From contig JAMPBC010000001.1 in assembly GCA_023666905.1 (NCBI GenBank), positions 346,411 to 383,479 on the forward strand: 37,069 nucleotides of DNA, in the 5' to 3' direction. The notes under the pieces were generated by a model. That model was given only the letters and a program-made list of their open reading frames with translations. It made no database searches and was not told the DNA's origin. Below, one piece after another: positions 1 to 8,256 of this stretch. This DNA comes from Bacteroides sp. GTDB taxonomy: Bacteria; Bacteroidota; Bacteroidia; Bacteroidales; Muribaculaceae. The position numbers and the translations under genes were made by a program. Position 1 is the first letter of the stretch, and every line of letters begins with the position of its first letter.

Positions 1-53
1 AGAGCATCTGACTACGGATCAGAAGGTTACAGGTTTGAATCCTGTAGGAGTCA
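1..53 (+). tRNA. tRNA-Arg (anticodon ACG), 5' part cut by window edge
   Basis: The window opens inside this gene. Bases 1-60 are identical to bases 98-157 of the complete copy downstream. The anticodon stem-loop (loop CTACGGA, anticodon ACG), T arm and 3' acceptor strand are all present. Only the acceptor 5' strand and most of the D arm are missing, because of the window limit and not because of a visible deletion. CCA is not encoded. Confidence 0.9.
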
Positions 54-76
54 CTTGAAAACCACTCATGGAGTAT

Positions 77-150
77 GGCTCCTTAGCTCAACTGAATAGA
101 GCATCTGACTACGGATCAGAAGGTTACAGGTTTGAATCCTGTAGGAGTCA
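77..150 (+). tRNA. tRNA-Arg (anticodon ACG)
   Basis: A complete 74-nt cloverleaf can be folded by eye. The acceptor stem is 77-83 with 143-149 (one G-U pair), the D stem 86-89/99-102, the anticodon stem 104-108/116-120 with loop CTACGGA (ACG at 111-113), and the T stem 126-130/138-142. A150 is the discriminator base and CCA is not encoded. The ACG anticodon, normally modified to inosine, reads CGU/CGC/CGA arginine codons. It lies 23 nt after the previous identical tRNA and is probably co-transcribed with it. Confidence 0.95.
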
Positions 151-154
151 CTTG

Positions 155-198
155 AAACGCCAACGCATTAATCCGGCCCGATAATGTGTTGGCGTTTT
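155..198 (+). terminator. Rho-independent terminator of the tRNA-Arg pair
   Basis: A 16-bp stem pairs 155-170 with 182-197. It has one G-U wobble and an 11-nt loop, and T-rich sequence follows to about 203. It starts 5 nt after the tRNA, so it ends the tRNA transcript and separates it from the ATPase gene. Confidence 0.88.
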
Positions 199-238
199 AT
201 TTTGCGCCAAAATTTCTCAGTCCGCGCAACCACCAAAC

Positions 239-335
239 TTTGAAAAAGCGGCAAAAATCGCCGGATTTACTTTGAAAAAGCGGTAAAAATCATTAATTTA
301 GCCGTGAAAAAGCGGCATATTCGCTGCCGTTTTAC
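239..335 (+). repeat. Three tandem iteron-like repeats, 32-bp period
   Basis: The core GAAAAAGCGG occurs at 242, 274 and 306, spaced exactly 32 bp apart. Copies 1 and 2 share a 23-bp match with one difference (237-259 and 269-291). Copy 3 is more diverged, but it keeps the core and a GCCG-TTTAC-like 3' part resembling copy 1. The array fills the space between the tRNA terminator and the ATPase gene. It could be a binding-site array or part of a dispersed repeat family; its function is unknown. Confidence 0.8.
271..301 (+). promoter_or_regulatory. Possible promoter of the AAA ATPase gene
   Basis: TTTG at 271-274 lies 19 bp before TAATTTAG (294-301), a one-mismatch match to the Bacteroidetes -7 element TAnnTTTG. 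Transcription would start near 308. That would place the GTG at 304 upstream of the transcript and favour the ATG at 376. The -33 box lies inside the second repeat copy. Confidence 0.45.
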
Positions 336-375
336 ACCTATACTGCTGTTATATAACATATTACCACATCACTAC

Positions 376-1722
376 ATGCTATACCGCAAAGCAACTCAAT
401 ATATTGAAGAATTTTACAGGTCTTCACGGAACGCATTGCTCCTGACCGGAGCTCGTCAGACCGGTAAAACTTACTCAGCACGAATGCTCGGAAAGCAGTT
501 CAAGAACTTTATCGAGTTAAACTTCGTGGAACATCCTGAAGCTGTAAACATATTTGAGAATGTGACATCGGCCGATGAAATACTGCTACGGCTGTCGGCC
601 ATCACTTCCACACCTATGACTCCGGGAGAAACCTTGATTTTCTTCGATGAGGTGCAGAAATGCGAGAACCTAATCACAGCGATAAAATTTCTTGTTGACG
701 ACGGTCGGTTCAGATATATACTGAGTGGTTCATTGCTCGGTGTGGAATTGAAAAACATCCGGTCTCAGCCAGTGGGTTATATGAGCATAAAGGAGGTGTT
801 CCCACTTGATTTTGAGGAATTCATAATAAATATGGGTGTTTCTGCAACGGTTCGCAACACGCTTAGGGACTGTTGGGAAAATCACACTGCCGTTGACCCT
901 ATGGTACACGACAAAATGATGCAGTTGTTCAGATTGTATCTCGTGGTTGGAGGAATGCCCGCAGCCGTTGCCGAGTATAAGGAATCAAACAATGTCAATA
1001 ACGTGATGAGAGTTCAGCAAGACATAGTTGCCCTTTATCGTATGGACATCTCCCAATATGCCCAAAAGGACAAGCTGAAAATCAAAGAGATTTTCGACCT
1101 CTTGCCCTCCGAACTTGATGCCAAGAATAAACGGTTCATTCTGAAAAACCTTAATGAACATGCAAAATTCAGCCGTTATGAAGATAGCTTCCTGTGGTTG
1201 AAAGATGCCGGTGTTGTTATACCCGTCTACAACGTAGATGAGCCCAAACCGCCACTCAAGCTGGCTGAAACACGTAATCTGTTCAAGCTTTTCAGCAATG
1301 ACGTCGGCCTGTTGGCCGCGCAATATGCCGACGGTATTCAACTCAAGATTCTCACAGGAGACTCCTCCTTGAATATAGGTGCCGTTTATGAAAATGTGGT
1401 GGCCGAAGAGCTGATTTCTCACGGTGTGACGCCTTATTATTACAACAATAAGCGCCGCGGTGAGGTGGATTTCATTGCCTCAATCAATGACAAGGTTATG
1501 CCGATTGAGGTCAAATCCGGTAAAGACTACCAAAAACACACGGCATTAGATAATCTCATGACTGATTATCCGAATACGCTTTACGATGCCGTGGTGTTAT
1601 GCAACGGCAATGTTGAGACTGTTGGGAATATTACATACGCCCCAATCTATATGATAATGTTTATTCAACGAAAGGAGGCAAAAATTGGAGTGTATAGGGT
1701 TGATTTGGATGGATTGATGTAA
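376..1722 (+). CDS. AAA+ ATPase with C-terminal DUF4143 (PD-(D/E)XK-like) domain
   Basis: This is a 448-residue protein of the AAA/DUF4143 family, common in Bacteroidetes and archaea and of unproven role. The Walker A motif GARQTGKT is at residues 25-32 and the Walker B motif LIFFDEVQ at 87-94. The C-terminal domain carries a nuclease-type signature, with E363-V-D365 followed by E378-V-K380 (EVDF then IEVKSGK). I chose ATG 376. An in-frame GTG at 304 would add 24 residues, but it lies inside the third repeat copy and upstream of the predicted transcription start. By eye the gene seems more A+T-rich than the GH85 genes next to it. It stands alone between terminators, as a mobile or accessory gene would. 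Nuclease activity is inference from the motif. Confidence 0.9.
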   Translation: MLYRKATQYIEEFYRSSRNALLLTGARQTGKTYSARMLGKQFKNFIELNFVEHPEAVNIFENVTSADEILLRLSAITSTPMTPGETLIFFDEVQKCENLITAIKFLVDDGRFRYILSGSLLGVELKNIRSQPVGYMSIKEVFPLDFEEFIINMGVSATVRNTLRDCWENHTAVDPMVHDKMMQLFRLYLVVGGMPAAVAEYKESNNVNNVMRVQQDIVALYRMDISQYAQKDKLKIKEIFDLLPSELDAKNKRFILKNLNEHAKFSRYEDSFLWLKDAGVVIPVYNVDEPKPPLKLAETRNLFKLFSNDVGLLAAQYADGIQLKILTGDSSLNIGAVYENVVAEELISHGVTPYYYNNKRRGEVDFIASINDKVMPIEVKSGKDYQKHTALDNLMTDYPNTLYDAVVLCNGNVETVGNITYAPIYMIMFIQRKEAKIGVYRVDLDGLM

Positions 1723-1767
1723 ATTGGATGAAGCGTTGACCGCGCTTCGCTATTGCGATATTGGAAG

Positions 1768-1795
1768 AAAGGGCGGCACCGGAGTGTCGCCCTTT
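1768..1795. terminator. Bidirectional terminator between the ATPase gene and the GH85 gene
   Basis: A 12-bp stem (1768-1779 with 1784-1795, one G-U type pair, CGGA loop) starts with AAAGGG and ends with CCCTTT. It lies between two convergent genes, so it can serve both. The T tract is only about three to five bases on either strand. Confidence 0.75.
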
Positions 1796-1819
1796 CGTGT
1801 ATTGTGGGAACGGCGGGGG

Positions 1820-4800
1820 TTATTTCACAACCACTTTGGCTGCGCGGATAACGGGACCATTCTGCATTTTAACAACGTAAACGCCTGTTGCAAGCGAGCC
1901 CACATTGGCTGAAACTTTGGCATCGGCCACAAATTTCACCATGCGACCGTTGGCATCGTAGAACCAGGCCTTGTCGGCATTGGTGAAATAAGCCACGTTG
2001 TCAACCACGGTAACGGTTGAAACGCCGCTCTCGGCAGTTACATTTTCAATGGCGCTGAGCTGAGGTTCGTCGGCCTCACCTGCATCGCGGAGGTCTTTGT
2101 AACCGGGCTTGGGCTGGCGCTGTTCGTTGCCGGCACTTACAATTTCAACGGGCACATCAAGGCCATATCCCTTGTTGAAACCACCCGTAGCGTTCAAGCC
2201 ACCGGTGAACCATGCGTCGCATGCAACGATGCGCAGGCGTGAGCGACCTTCGCGGGCATTGGCGGGAACGTTAACCACGAAGTCAACACCTTCTGATTCA
2301 AACTTGTTGCGCAATGTACCGCCATCGTTGTAAGCACCTGCACCATAGCTGGGTGTACCGAAGTTCCAAACCAGCTCATCGCCGGAGCCATCAAATTCGT
2401 AGTCGATATCCCAGTCAATGAAGCCTTTGAACATACAATATTTGATACCGTCACTTGCTACCTTATCTTCATGGCCACGGATGTGGAATGTAACGGTTTC
2501 ACCCTGCTTAACGGTGAGAACATCCTCGGCCATCACGTAGTTGGTGTTGTCCTCATCGGGCTGGAATGTTTCGCCTTCACCGGTCCAAGTCCCTGCCGGT
2601 TCTGTGCGGGTATAATTCAGGTTGCCGGTAGCACCGGTTGTTTTGAGTTCCTCAATCCAACGATACTTGTAAGCGTTTTCAAGTCCGTTGGAAGTGGGAT
2701 CCATGTAAGTGGGCATGTAAAGGTCGGTTTTGGGCTGGGGGAGCTTGGTGGGATCGGCATAACGCTCGATGCGAATCCACTCTACGTCCGAAGCCGAAAC
2801 CAAGTCGGTTGAAACCGAACGGACTCCGATGTAAGGATCGGGGTATTTTTCAAGGTCAATGTCGCCAATGAAACCGTGCCAGCCCGAGGGGCGCGAAACT
2901 TCGGCCACTTTGCCGTCCTGCCCGTTGCGGAGGAAGAGTTCGAAGTGATCAATGTTGAGCTCATCGTTGTAGGCCATGCCGCGGTCGCCGAACTGAGTGG
3001 TGTAGCCGGTGGCATCAACATTCCAATTGAGTTTCACCGAGAGATTTTTGGGAGTTTCCTTCTTCACTTCGGCCACGAACGAGCCCTCCACAATGGGAGC
3101 GGGCACCTTGGCGGCCTGGCCGTCGGTGAGCTGAATCTCACCGAGATAGAGCTTGAAGTCGGCAGGAGCACCTGCAACACGCACACCGATGTGCTTTATG
3201 GCGTCGCCGGCAGCAATGCCGTTCACGTTAAGCTCCTTCTCTTCCCATGCCGAGCCGGAAGTGGCGCCGTAGGGAGTTTCCACCCATGAGCCGTCGGCCT
3301 TCTGAAGAATGAGCGAGATATGCGAGTCGGCAGCGCCTGCCATGTTCTTAAGAGCCACCTTGGCAGTGATAGCGCCGGTGGGGCGGAGATCGGTCTTGTA
3401 GATAACCACATCGGAGCCGGCAGCCTCACCTGAGAAGCGCACTGACGAACCTCCAATGTAAGCCTCCTCGTGCGAGAAGCGGACATCGAGATTATTGTCG
3501 GTGGTCACGGCGGTCATGTCGCCCGGTTGGCTGATGAGCCAGCGGTAGGTGGGCATTACATCCTGCTGCGACATGTTGTACCACGAGCCGTGGGTTTTCT
3601 TTCCTTTATAGAAATAGATTTCACCGTTACCAAGGCTGAAATAAGTGTTGAAGGGGAGCGAACCTTGAACGGCCGAACGTTCGGGAGCCATTGATGCGAA
3701 GCCGGCCCAAGTGGCCATTTGCTTATACTGCTCGTGAGCCATGACGGAGAAATTGTTGCCCGAATCGGAGATTGGAGGACGGCTAAGCACGTTACGACGG
3801 CCACCGGCAGTGGAGCGGTCCTGAAGAATCTGATAATTCTCCTGAGCGTTCATAACCGAGGTGCCTACGTTGAATTGCCAGAAGCGCGACTCGGAGTGTT
3901 CGCCCCACAGACACATGTTCATCTCCTTGGTAGTGGCCTGGTTCATACCTTTCCAGCTACGGTCCATTGTGCAAATCCACACACCTTGATACAGGTTTTC
4001 AGCGGTTCCGAGTACAGCCTTGGCGGCTGCCACGGAAGATGCGGCTGCTGAAACGCCGAAGTTGCCACCCATATAGTCAAGGAAGCAGTCGTGAACAAAG
4101 CCCACGGCTTCGCCATTGATAGTACGGCTGTTGTCGCCGAGCAAGCACCAGGCGCTCGACTGGGTTAGCGATTTCGAATTGGTGTAGGCACCTATATGGA
4201 AGCTGTTGAAGCCAATCTCCTTGGCACGCTTCTGCAGAGCGGAGTGAAACATAACTATTTTTTCGTTGGGGCTACCCTGCTCAAAGTTGTAGTTGATACC
4301 ATCCTGGCCAAGGAAAATGAGACAGTTCAGCACGGCGTCAAGATACTTGTATTCACCATTTTGCTTTTTCTGCGCAATGAAGTCAGCGTAAGCGCTCTGA
4401 TTACCGGATGCATAGTCAAAGAACTCGATGCCGGAGTGCATGTACGTGCCGTTTTTGTGCGCTGCGTCAACCCACGAACCGGGAGCCTGCATGAAGCCAT
4501 GGTTCCACGAGCCGAAAATGTGAGTGTAGTTCCACATGGTGTAAACATCGCTGTGGAACTCGGCAGTTGGATAGCCGGCGTTGACCTTTCCGGAGCCGGT
4601 GGGAAGATTCATCCAGATGCGGCGCGTTGGGAACACATCCTTCACCAGATTAGTTTCCTGACTTTGGGGAAGGATGTCACGATAACGGGTGTGCGAGCGG
4701 GCAAATTCCAGTTCAAGGAAAATGCCGGCAGCCTCGAACTCTTCGGGAGTGGGGAAAGCGCGGCCCTCATCGGCAGCCTTGGCAAAAAGCTCAAGCATGG

Positions 4801-4930
4801 CACGGTCATTCCATCCCGAAAAATCATAGAGCGTGGTGGAAGCCGAGGGAATTTCCTGGGCTTGCACTTGCGGAGCCATCACTGACATAGCAGCGAAAAA
4901 GGCGGCTCCAAACAGAGTGGTTTTCTTCAT
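1820..4930 (-). CDS. Secreted GH85 endo-beta-N-acetylglucosaminidase, copy A, with T9SS-like tail
   Basis: This 1036-residue enzyme should cleave the GlcNAc-beta-1,4-GlcNAc core of N-glycans, leaving one GlcNAc on the protein. A Sec signal peptide ends near residue 24 and has no lipobox. The GH85 barrel spans about 35-400. VDAAHKNG (154-161) matches the family segment DAGHRNG, and N215-F-E217 matches the catalytic N-x-E pair (N171/E173 in Arthrobacter Endo-A). The motif around FNTYF...PTYRW (426-463) and the beta-sandwich (about 480-605) also match Endo-A. Fn3-like and GEVED-like modules follow (about 610-725 and 800-930). The tail ends LATGVYVVKM...KVVVK, a type A T9SS-like sorting domain. 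It is a close paralogue of the next gene upstream and has its own promoter-like element. The choice between high-mannose and complex glycans cannot be read from the sequence. Confidence 0.92.
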   Translation of the reverse strand: MKKTTLFGAAFFAAMSVMAPQVQAQEIPSASTTLYDFSGWNDRAMLELFAKAADEGRAFPTPEEFEAAGIFLELEFARSHTRYRDILPQSQETNLVKDVFPTRRIWMNLPTGSGKVNAGYPTAEFHSDVYTMWNYTHIFGSWNHGFMQAPGSWVDAAHKNGTYMHSGIEFFDYASGNQSAYADFIAQKKQNGEYKYLDAVLNCLIFLGQDGINYNFEQGSPNEKIVMFHSALQKRAKEIGFNSFHIGAYTNSKSLTQSSAWCLLGDNSRTINGEAVGFVHDCFLDYMGGNFGVSAAASSVAAAKAVLGTAENLYQGVWICTMDRSWKGMNQATTKEMNMCLWGEHSESRFWQFNVGTSVMNAQENYQILQDRSTAGGRRNVLSRPPISDSGNNFSVMAHEQYKQMATWAGFASMAPERSAVQGSLPFNTYFSLGNGEIYFYKGKKTHGSWYNMSQQDVMPTYRWLISQPGDMTAVTTDNNLDVRFSHEEAYIGGSSVRFSGEAAGSDVVIYKTDLRPTGAITAKVALKNMAGAADSHISLILQKADGSWVETPYGATSGSAWEEKELNVNGIAAGDAIKHIGVRVAGAPADFKLYLGEIQLTDGQAAKVPAPIVEGSFVAEVKKETPKNLSVKLNWNVDATGYTTQFGDRGMAYNDELNIDHFELFLRNGQDGKVAEVSRPSGWHGFIGDIDLEKYPDPYIGVRSVSTDLVSASDVEWIRIERYADPTKLPQPKTDLYMPTYMDPTSNGLENAYKYRWIEELKTTGATGNLNYTRTEPAGTWTGEGETFQPDEDNTNYVMAEDVLTVKQGETVTFHIRGHEDKVASDGIKYCMFKGFIDWDIDYEFDGSGDELVWNFGTPSYGAGAYNDGGTLRNKFESEGVDFVVNVPANAREGRSRLRIVACDAWFTGGLNATGGFNKGYGLDVPVEIVSAGNEQRQPKPGYKDLRDAGEADEPQLSAIENVTAESGVSTVTVVDNVAYFTNADKAWFYDANGRMVKFVADAKVSANVGSLATGVYVVKMQNGPVIRAAKVVVK

Positions 4931-5012
4931 GTTATGGATTTAACAGGTTAAAAATGTGATAAGATAAATTCATGATTGCACGGCACATCGTTAGATATTG
5001 CCGTTCTGAAAG

Positions 5013-5020
5013 CAAAGATA
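5013..5020 (-). promoter_or_regulatory. -7 element upstream of GH85 copy A
   Basis: On the minus strand the bases read TATCTTTG, a perfect TAnnTTTG. It lies 82 nt before the start codon of copy A and just past the terminator of copy B. No clear TTTG -33 box is seen at 19-21 bp; that region overlaps the terminator stem. A transcript would start near 5006 with a leader of about 75 nt. Confidence 0.6.
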
Positions 5021-5033
5021 AGAAAATTGCATG

Positions 5034-5069
5034 AAAAAAGTGGTGCTCCGACCTGAATCAGAGCACCAC
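5034..5069 (-). terminator. Strong rho-independent terminator after GH85 copy B
   Basis: A perfect 9-bp stem (5061-5069 with 5040-5048, GTGGTGCTC type) continues two more pairs past one mismatch. On the minus strand six T residues follow at once (5039-5034). It lies 25 nt after the stop of copy B and would end the susC-susD-GH85 transcript before copy A. Confidence 0.9.
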
Positions 5070-5094
5070 AGTGAAAAATTATTTCTGACGGAGA

Positions 5095-8000
5095 TTATTT
5101 CACAACCACTTTGGCTGCGCGGATAACCTGACCGTTCTGCATCTTGACAACATAAACACCTGCAGCGAGGTCGGCAACGTTGGCTGATGCGGTTGCATCG
5201 GCAACGAATTTAACCACGCGGCCGTTCATGTCATAGAACCAAGCCTTGTCAGCGTTGGTGAAGTAAGCCACGTTGTCAACAACTGTAACAGTTGAAACAC
5301 CGTTTTCGGCTGCTACGCTGCCAATGGCGCTGAATTCGGGAGAATCAGCTTCGCCCTTGTCGCGGAGTTCTTTGTAACCGGGCTTGGGCTGACGCTGTTC
5401 GTTACCGGCGCTTACAATTTCAACGGGTACATCAAGGGCAAAACCTTTGTTGAAAGCACCTGTAGCGTTCAAACCACCTGCAAACCAAGCGTCGCAAGCA
5501 ACAATGCGCAGGCGTGAGCGGCCTTCGCGGGCATCGGCGGGAACGTTAACCACAAAGTCAACACCCTCCGTTTCAAATTTGTCGCGGGTTGTACCACCAT
5601 CGTTAACGGGAGATGCGCCATGGTTGGTTGTACCGAAGTTCCAAACCATCTCGTCGTTGGAGCCATCAAATTCATAGTCGATATCCCAGTCAATGAAGGC
5701 TTTGAAGAGACAGTATTTGATACCGTCGCTTGACTTGTGACCACGGATGTGGAAGGTAACTTTTTCACCCTGCTTAACGGTGAGAACGTCTTCGGCCATC
5801 ACATAGTTTGTGTTGTCTTCAGCCGGCTTGAATGTATCGCCTGTACCGGTCCAGCTACCGGCAGGTTCAGTGCTAACGTAGTTAAGGTTACCGGTAGCAC
5901 CTGTTGTTTTGAGTTCCTCAATCCAGCGAGATGTGTAGGCTGCTTCAAGTCCATTTGATGTGGGATCCATGTAGGTGGGCATGTAAAGGTCGGTCTTAGC
6001 TACGGGGAGTTTAGTGGGATCGGCATAACGCTCGATGCGAATCCACTCAACGTCAGAAGCTGAAACGAGGTCGGTTGAAACCGAACGGACACCTATGTAA
6101 GGATCAGCGTAAGTATCAAGGTCAATGTCGCCGATGAAGCCGTGCCAGCCGGTGGGGCGGCCAACTTCAACCACCTTGCCATCTTCACCGTTCTTGATGA
6201 AGAGTTCGAAGTGGTCAATGTTGACTTCGTCGTTGAACACCATGCCTCTTTCTTTAAATTCGGTGGTGTAACCGGCATCGTCAACAGACCAGTTGAGCTT
6301 AACAGAGAGGTTCTTGGCAGTTTCTTTCTTAACTTCAGCTACGAAAGAGTTAGCGGCAATGGGAGCGGGAGTTTTGGCAGCGCTGCCATCGTTGAGCTTG
6401 ATTTGGCCAAGATAGAGTTTGTAAGTTTCAGGAGCACCTTCAATGCGCACACCGATGTGTTTGATAACATCGCCGGAAGCAAGACCGTTAACGTTGAGAG
6501 TTTTTTCTTCCCAAGTGCCGGCGGTGGTGTTTCCGTAAGGAGTTTCAACCCATGAGCCGTCGGCTTTCTGAAGAATGAGTGAGAGGTGTGAAGCACCTGC
6601 ACCGGCCAAGTTCTTAAGAGCAACAGTTGCAGTAACGGCACCTGTTACGTTAAGATTAGTCTTGTAGATAACGAGATCGGAACCAGCGGCGGCGCCGGAG
6701 AGACGGATTGAGTTACCACCAACATAACCTTCTTCGTGAGAGAAGCGAACGTCAAGAGCATCGGTGGTTTTGGTTTTCATGTCACCTTTTTTGGTGAGGA
6801 GCCAGCGATAAGTGGGCACGTAGTCCTGCTGGGCCATGTTGTACCATGAACCGTGAGTTTTCTTTCCTTTGTAGAAGTAAATTTCACCGTTACCGAGGCT
6901 GAAGTAAGTGTTGAAAGGAAGGTTGCCCTGGATAGCGGAACGTTCGGGAATCATTGAAGCGAAACCTGCCCAAGTGGCCATCTGCTTGTCCTGCTCGTGA
7001 GCCATAACCTGGAAGTTGTGGCCTGAGTTGGCAATAGCGGGACGGTCAAGGACGTTACGCTTACCACCGCCGGTGGTGCGGTCCTGAAGAATCTGATAGT
7101 TCTCCTGAGCATTCATTTGTGAAGTACCCACGTTGAACTGCCAGAAACGAGACTCGGAGTGTTCACCCCAAAGCACGAGGTTCATTTCCTTGGTGGTTGC
7201 CGTGTTCATACCTTTCCAGTTGCGGTCCATGGTTACAATCCAAACACCTTGATAAACGTTTTCAGCAGTACCAACGGCAGCCTTGGCCGCAGAGAGCGAG
7301 TTGGCAACACCGGACCAGGCGAAGTCGCCACCGGAATAGTTCAAGAATGCATCGTGAACGTGACCAAGGGGCTCGGATGAATAATCTGAGAGCACCTTTT
7401 TGTTATCGCCAAGAAGCTGATAAGCATTACCGGCTGTTATGGTCTGATAGTTTGTGTAAGCACCGATGTGGAAATTGTCGAAACCAATTTCTTTGGCACG
7501 CTTGTAAAGAGCTGAGTGGAAAGCAACGAGTTTATCGTTGGGAGCGCCCTGCTCGAAGTTGTAGTTGATACCGTCCTGGCCAAGGAAAAGGAGGCAGTTC
7601 AGCACAGCATCAAGATACTTGTACTCACCGTTGGCTTTCTTTTCGGCAATGAAATCGGTGTAAGCAGACTGGTTACCTGAGGCATAATCAAAGAACTCGA
7701 TACCTGAGTACATGTATGTACCGTTTTTGTGACCGGCATCTACCCAGCTACCGGGAGCCTGCATGAAGCCATGGTTCCATGAACCGAAAACGTGGGTGTA
7801 GTTCCACATGGTGTAAACATCGGAAGCGAATTCACCGGTAGGATAACCACCGGTGCCTTTGCCTGCACCTGTGGGGAGGTTCATCCAAAGGCGACGGGTT
7901 GCGAACACGTCAGGAACAAGGTTGGTTTCGGCTGACTGGGCGATGATGGGCTGATAGCGGGTGTGTGAGCGGGCAAACTCGAGGTCCAGATAGATACCGG

Positions 8001-8202
8001 CGGCTTCGAATTCAGCCTTGGTGGGGTAAGCACGACCTTCGTCGGCAGCGGCAGCGAACAGCTTGAGCATGTTACGGCCATCCCAACCGGAGAAGTCGTA
8101 CACTGTCGTTGAGGCAGAGGGGATTTCCTGAGCCATCATCTGAGGAGTCATCACTGACATTGCAGCGAAGAAAGCGGCTCCGAACAGAGTAGTTTTTTTC
8201 AT
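5095..8202 (-). CDS. Secreted GH85 endo-beta-N-acetylglucosaminidase, copy B, with T9SS-like tail
   Basis: This 1035-residue protein has the same architecture as copy A: signal peptide, GH85 barrel with N215/E217, beta-sandwich, Fn3-like and GEVED-like modules, and a T9SS-like tail (LAAGVYVVKM). I count about 80% identity with copy A over the first 100 residues, and it looks somewhat higher further on. I chose the start at 8202 because it begins the same MKKTTLFGAAFF signal peptide as copy A. The reading frame is open for 31 more codons upstream, but that stretch would put a charged, non-signal sequence first and would cover the intergenic hairpin. It is the third gene after susC and susD, 112 nt beyond susD. 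The expected activity is cleavage of the chitobiose core of N-glycans at the cell surface. Confidence 0.92.
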   Translation of the reverse strand: MKKTTLFGAAFFAAMSVMTPQMMAQEIPSASTTVYDFSGWDGRNMLKLFAAAADEGRAYPTKAEFEAAGIYLDLEFARSHTRYQPIIAQSAETNLVPDVFATRRLWMNLPTGAGKGTGGYPTGEFASDVYTMWNYTHVFGSWNHGFMQAPGSWVDAGHKNGTYMYSGIEFFDYASGNQSAYTDFIAEKKANGEYKYLDAVLNCLLFLGQDGINYNFEQGAPNDKLVAFHSALYKRAKEIGFDNFHIGAYTNYQTITAGNAYQLLGDNKKVLSDYSSEPLGHVHDAFLNYSGGDFAWSGVANSLSAAKAAVGTAENVYQGVWIVTMDRNWKGMNTATTKEMNLVLWGEHSESRFWQFNVGTSQMNAQENYQILQDRTTGGGKRNVLDRPAIANSGHNFQVMAHEQDKQMATWAGFASMIPERSAIQGNLPFNTYFSLGNGEIYFYKGKKTHGSWYNMAQQDYVPTYRWLLTKKGDMKTKTTDALDVRFSHEEGYVGGNSIRLSGAAAGSDLVIYKTNLNVTGAVTATVALKNLAGAGASHLSLILQKADGSWVETPYGNTTAGTWEEKTLNVNGLASGDVIKHIGVRIEGAPETYKLYLGQIKLNDGSAAKTPAPIAANSFVAEVKKETAKNLSVKLNWSVDDAGYTTEFKERGMVFNDEVNIDHFELFIKNGEDGKVVEVGRPTGWHGFIGDIDLDTYADPYIGVRSVSTDLVSASDVEWIRIERYADPTKLPVAKTDLYMPTYMDPTSNGLEAAYTSRWIEELKTTGATGNLNYVSTEPAGSWTGTGDTFKPAEDNTNYVMAEDVLTVKQGEKVTFHIRGHKSSDGIKYCLFKAFIDWDIDYEFDGSNDEMVWNFGTTNHGASPVNDGGTTRDKFETEGVDFVVNVPADAREGRSRLRIVACDAWFAGGLNATGAFNKGFALDVPVEIVSAGNEQRQPKPGYKELRDKGEADSPEFSAIGSVAAENGVSTVTVVDNVAYFTNADKAWFYDMNGRVVKFVADATASANVADLAAGVYVVKMQNGQVIRAAKVVVK

Positions 8203-8256
8203 GTTAATAGAATGTGATTGATTAAAAAAATTGGTATAAACTGAAAGGTGGAAATC

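Noticed and set aside
239..335. Repeat array as a CRISPR
   Set aside because: There are only three degenerate units with about 10-bp identical cores and almost no true spacers, and no cas genes are nearby.
304..375. GTG start of the AAA ATPase giving a 24-residue longer protein
   Set aside because: It lies within the third repeat copy and before the predicted transcription start. The family domain begins at the ATG at 376.
1724..1912. Small 62-residue open frame after the ATPase gene
   Set aside because: It runs through the terminator and into the antisense 3' end of the GH85 gene, and has no domain.
4196..4885. Long open frame (229 residues) opposite GH85 copy A
   Set aside because: It is antisense to a well-supported gene, has no recognisable domain, and is typical of frame-shadow openness in GC-rich codons.
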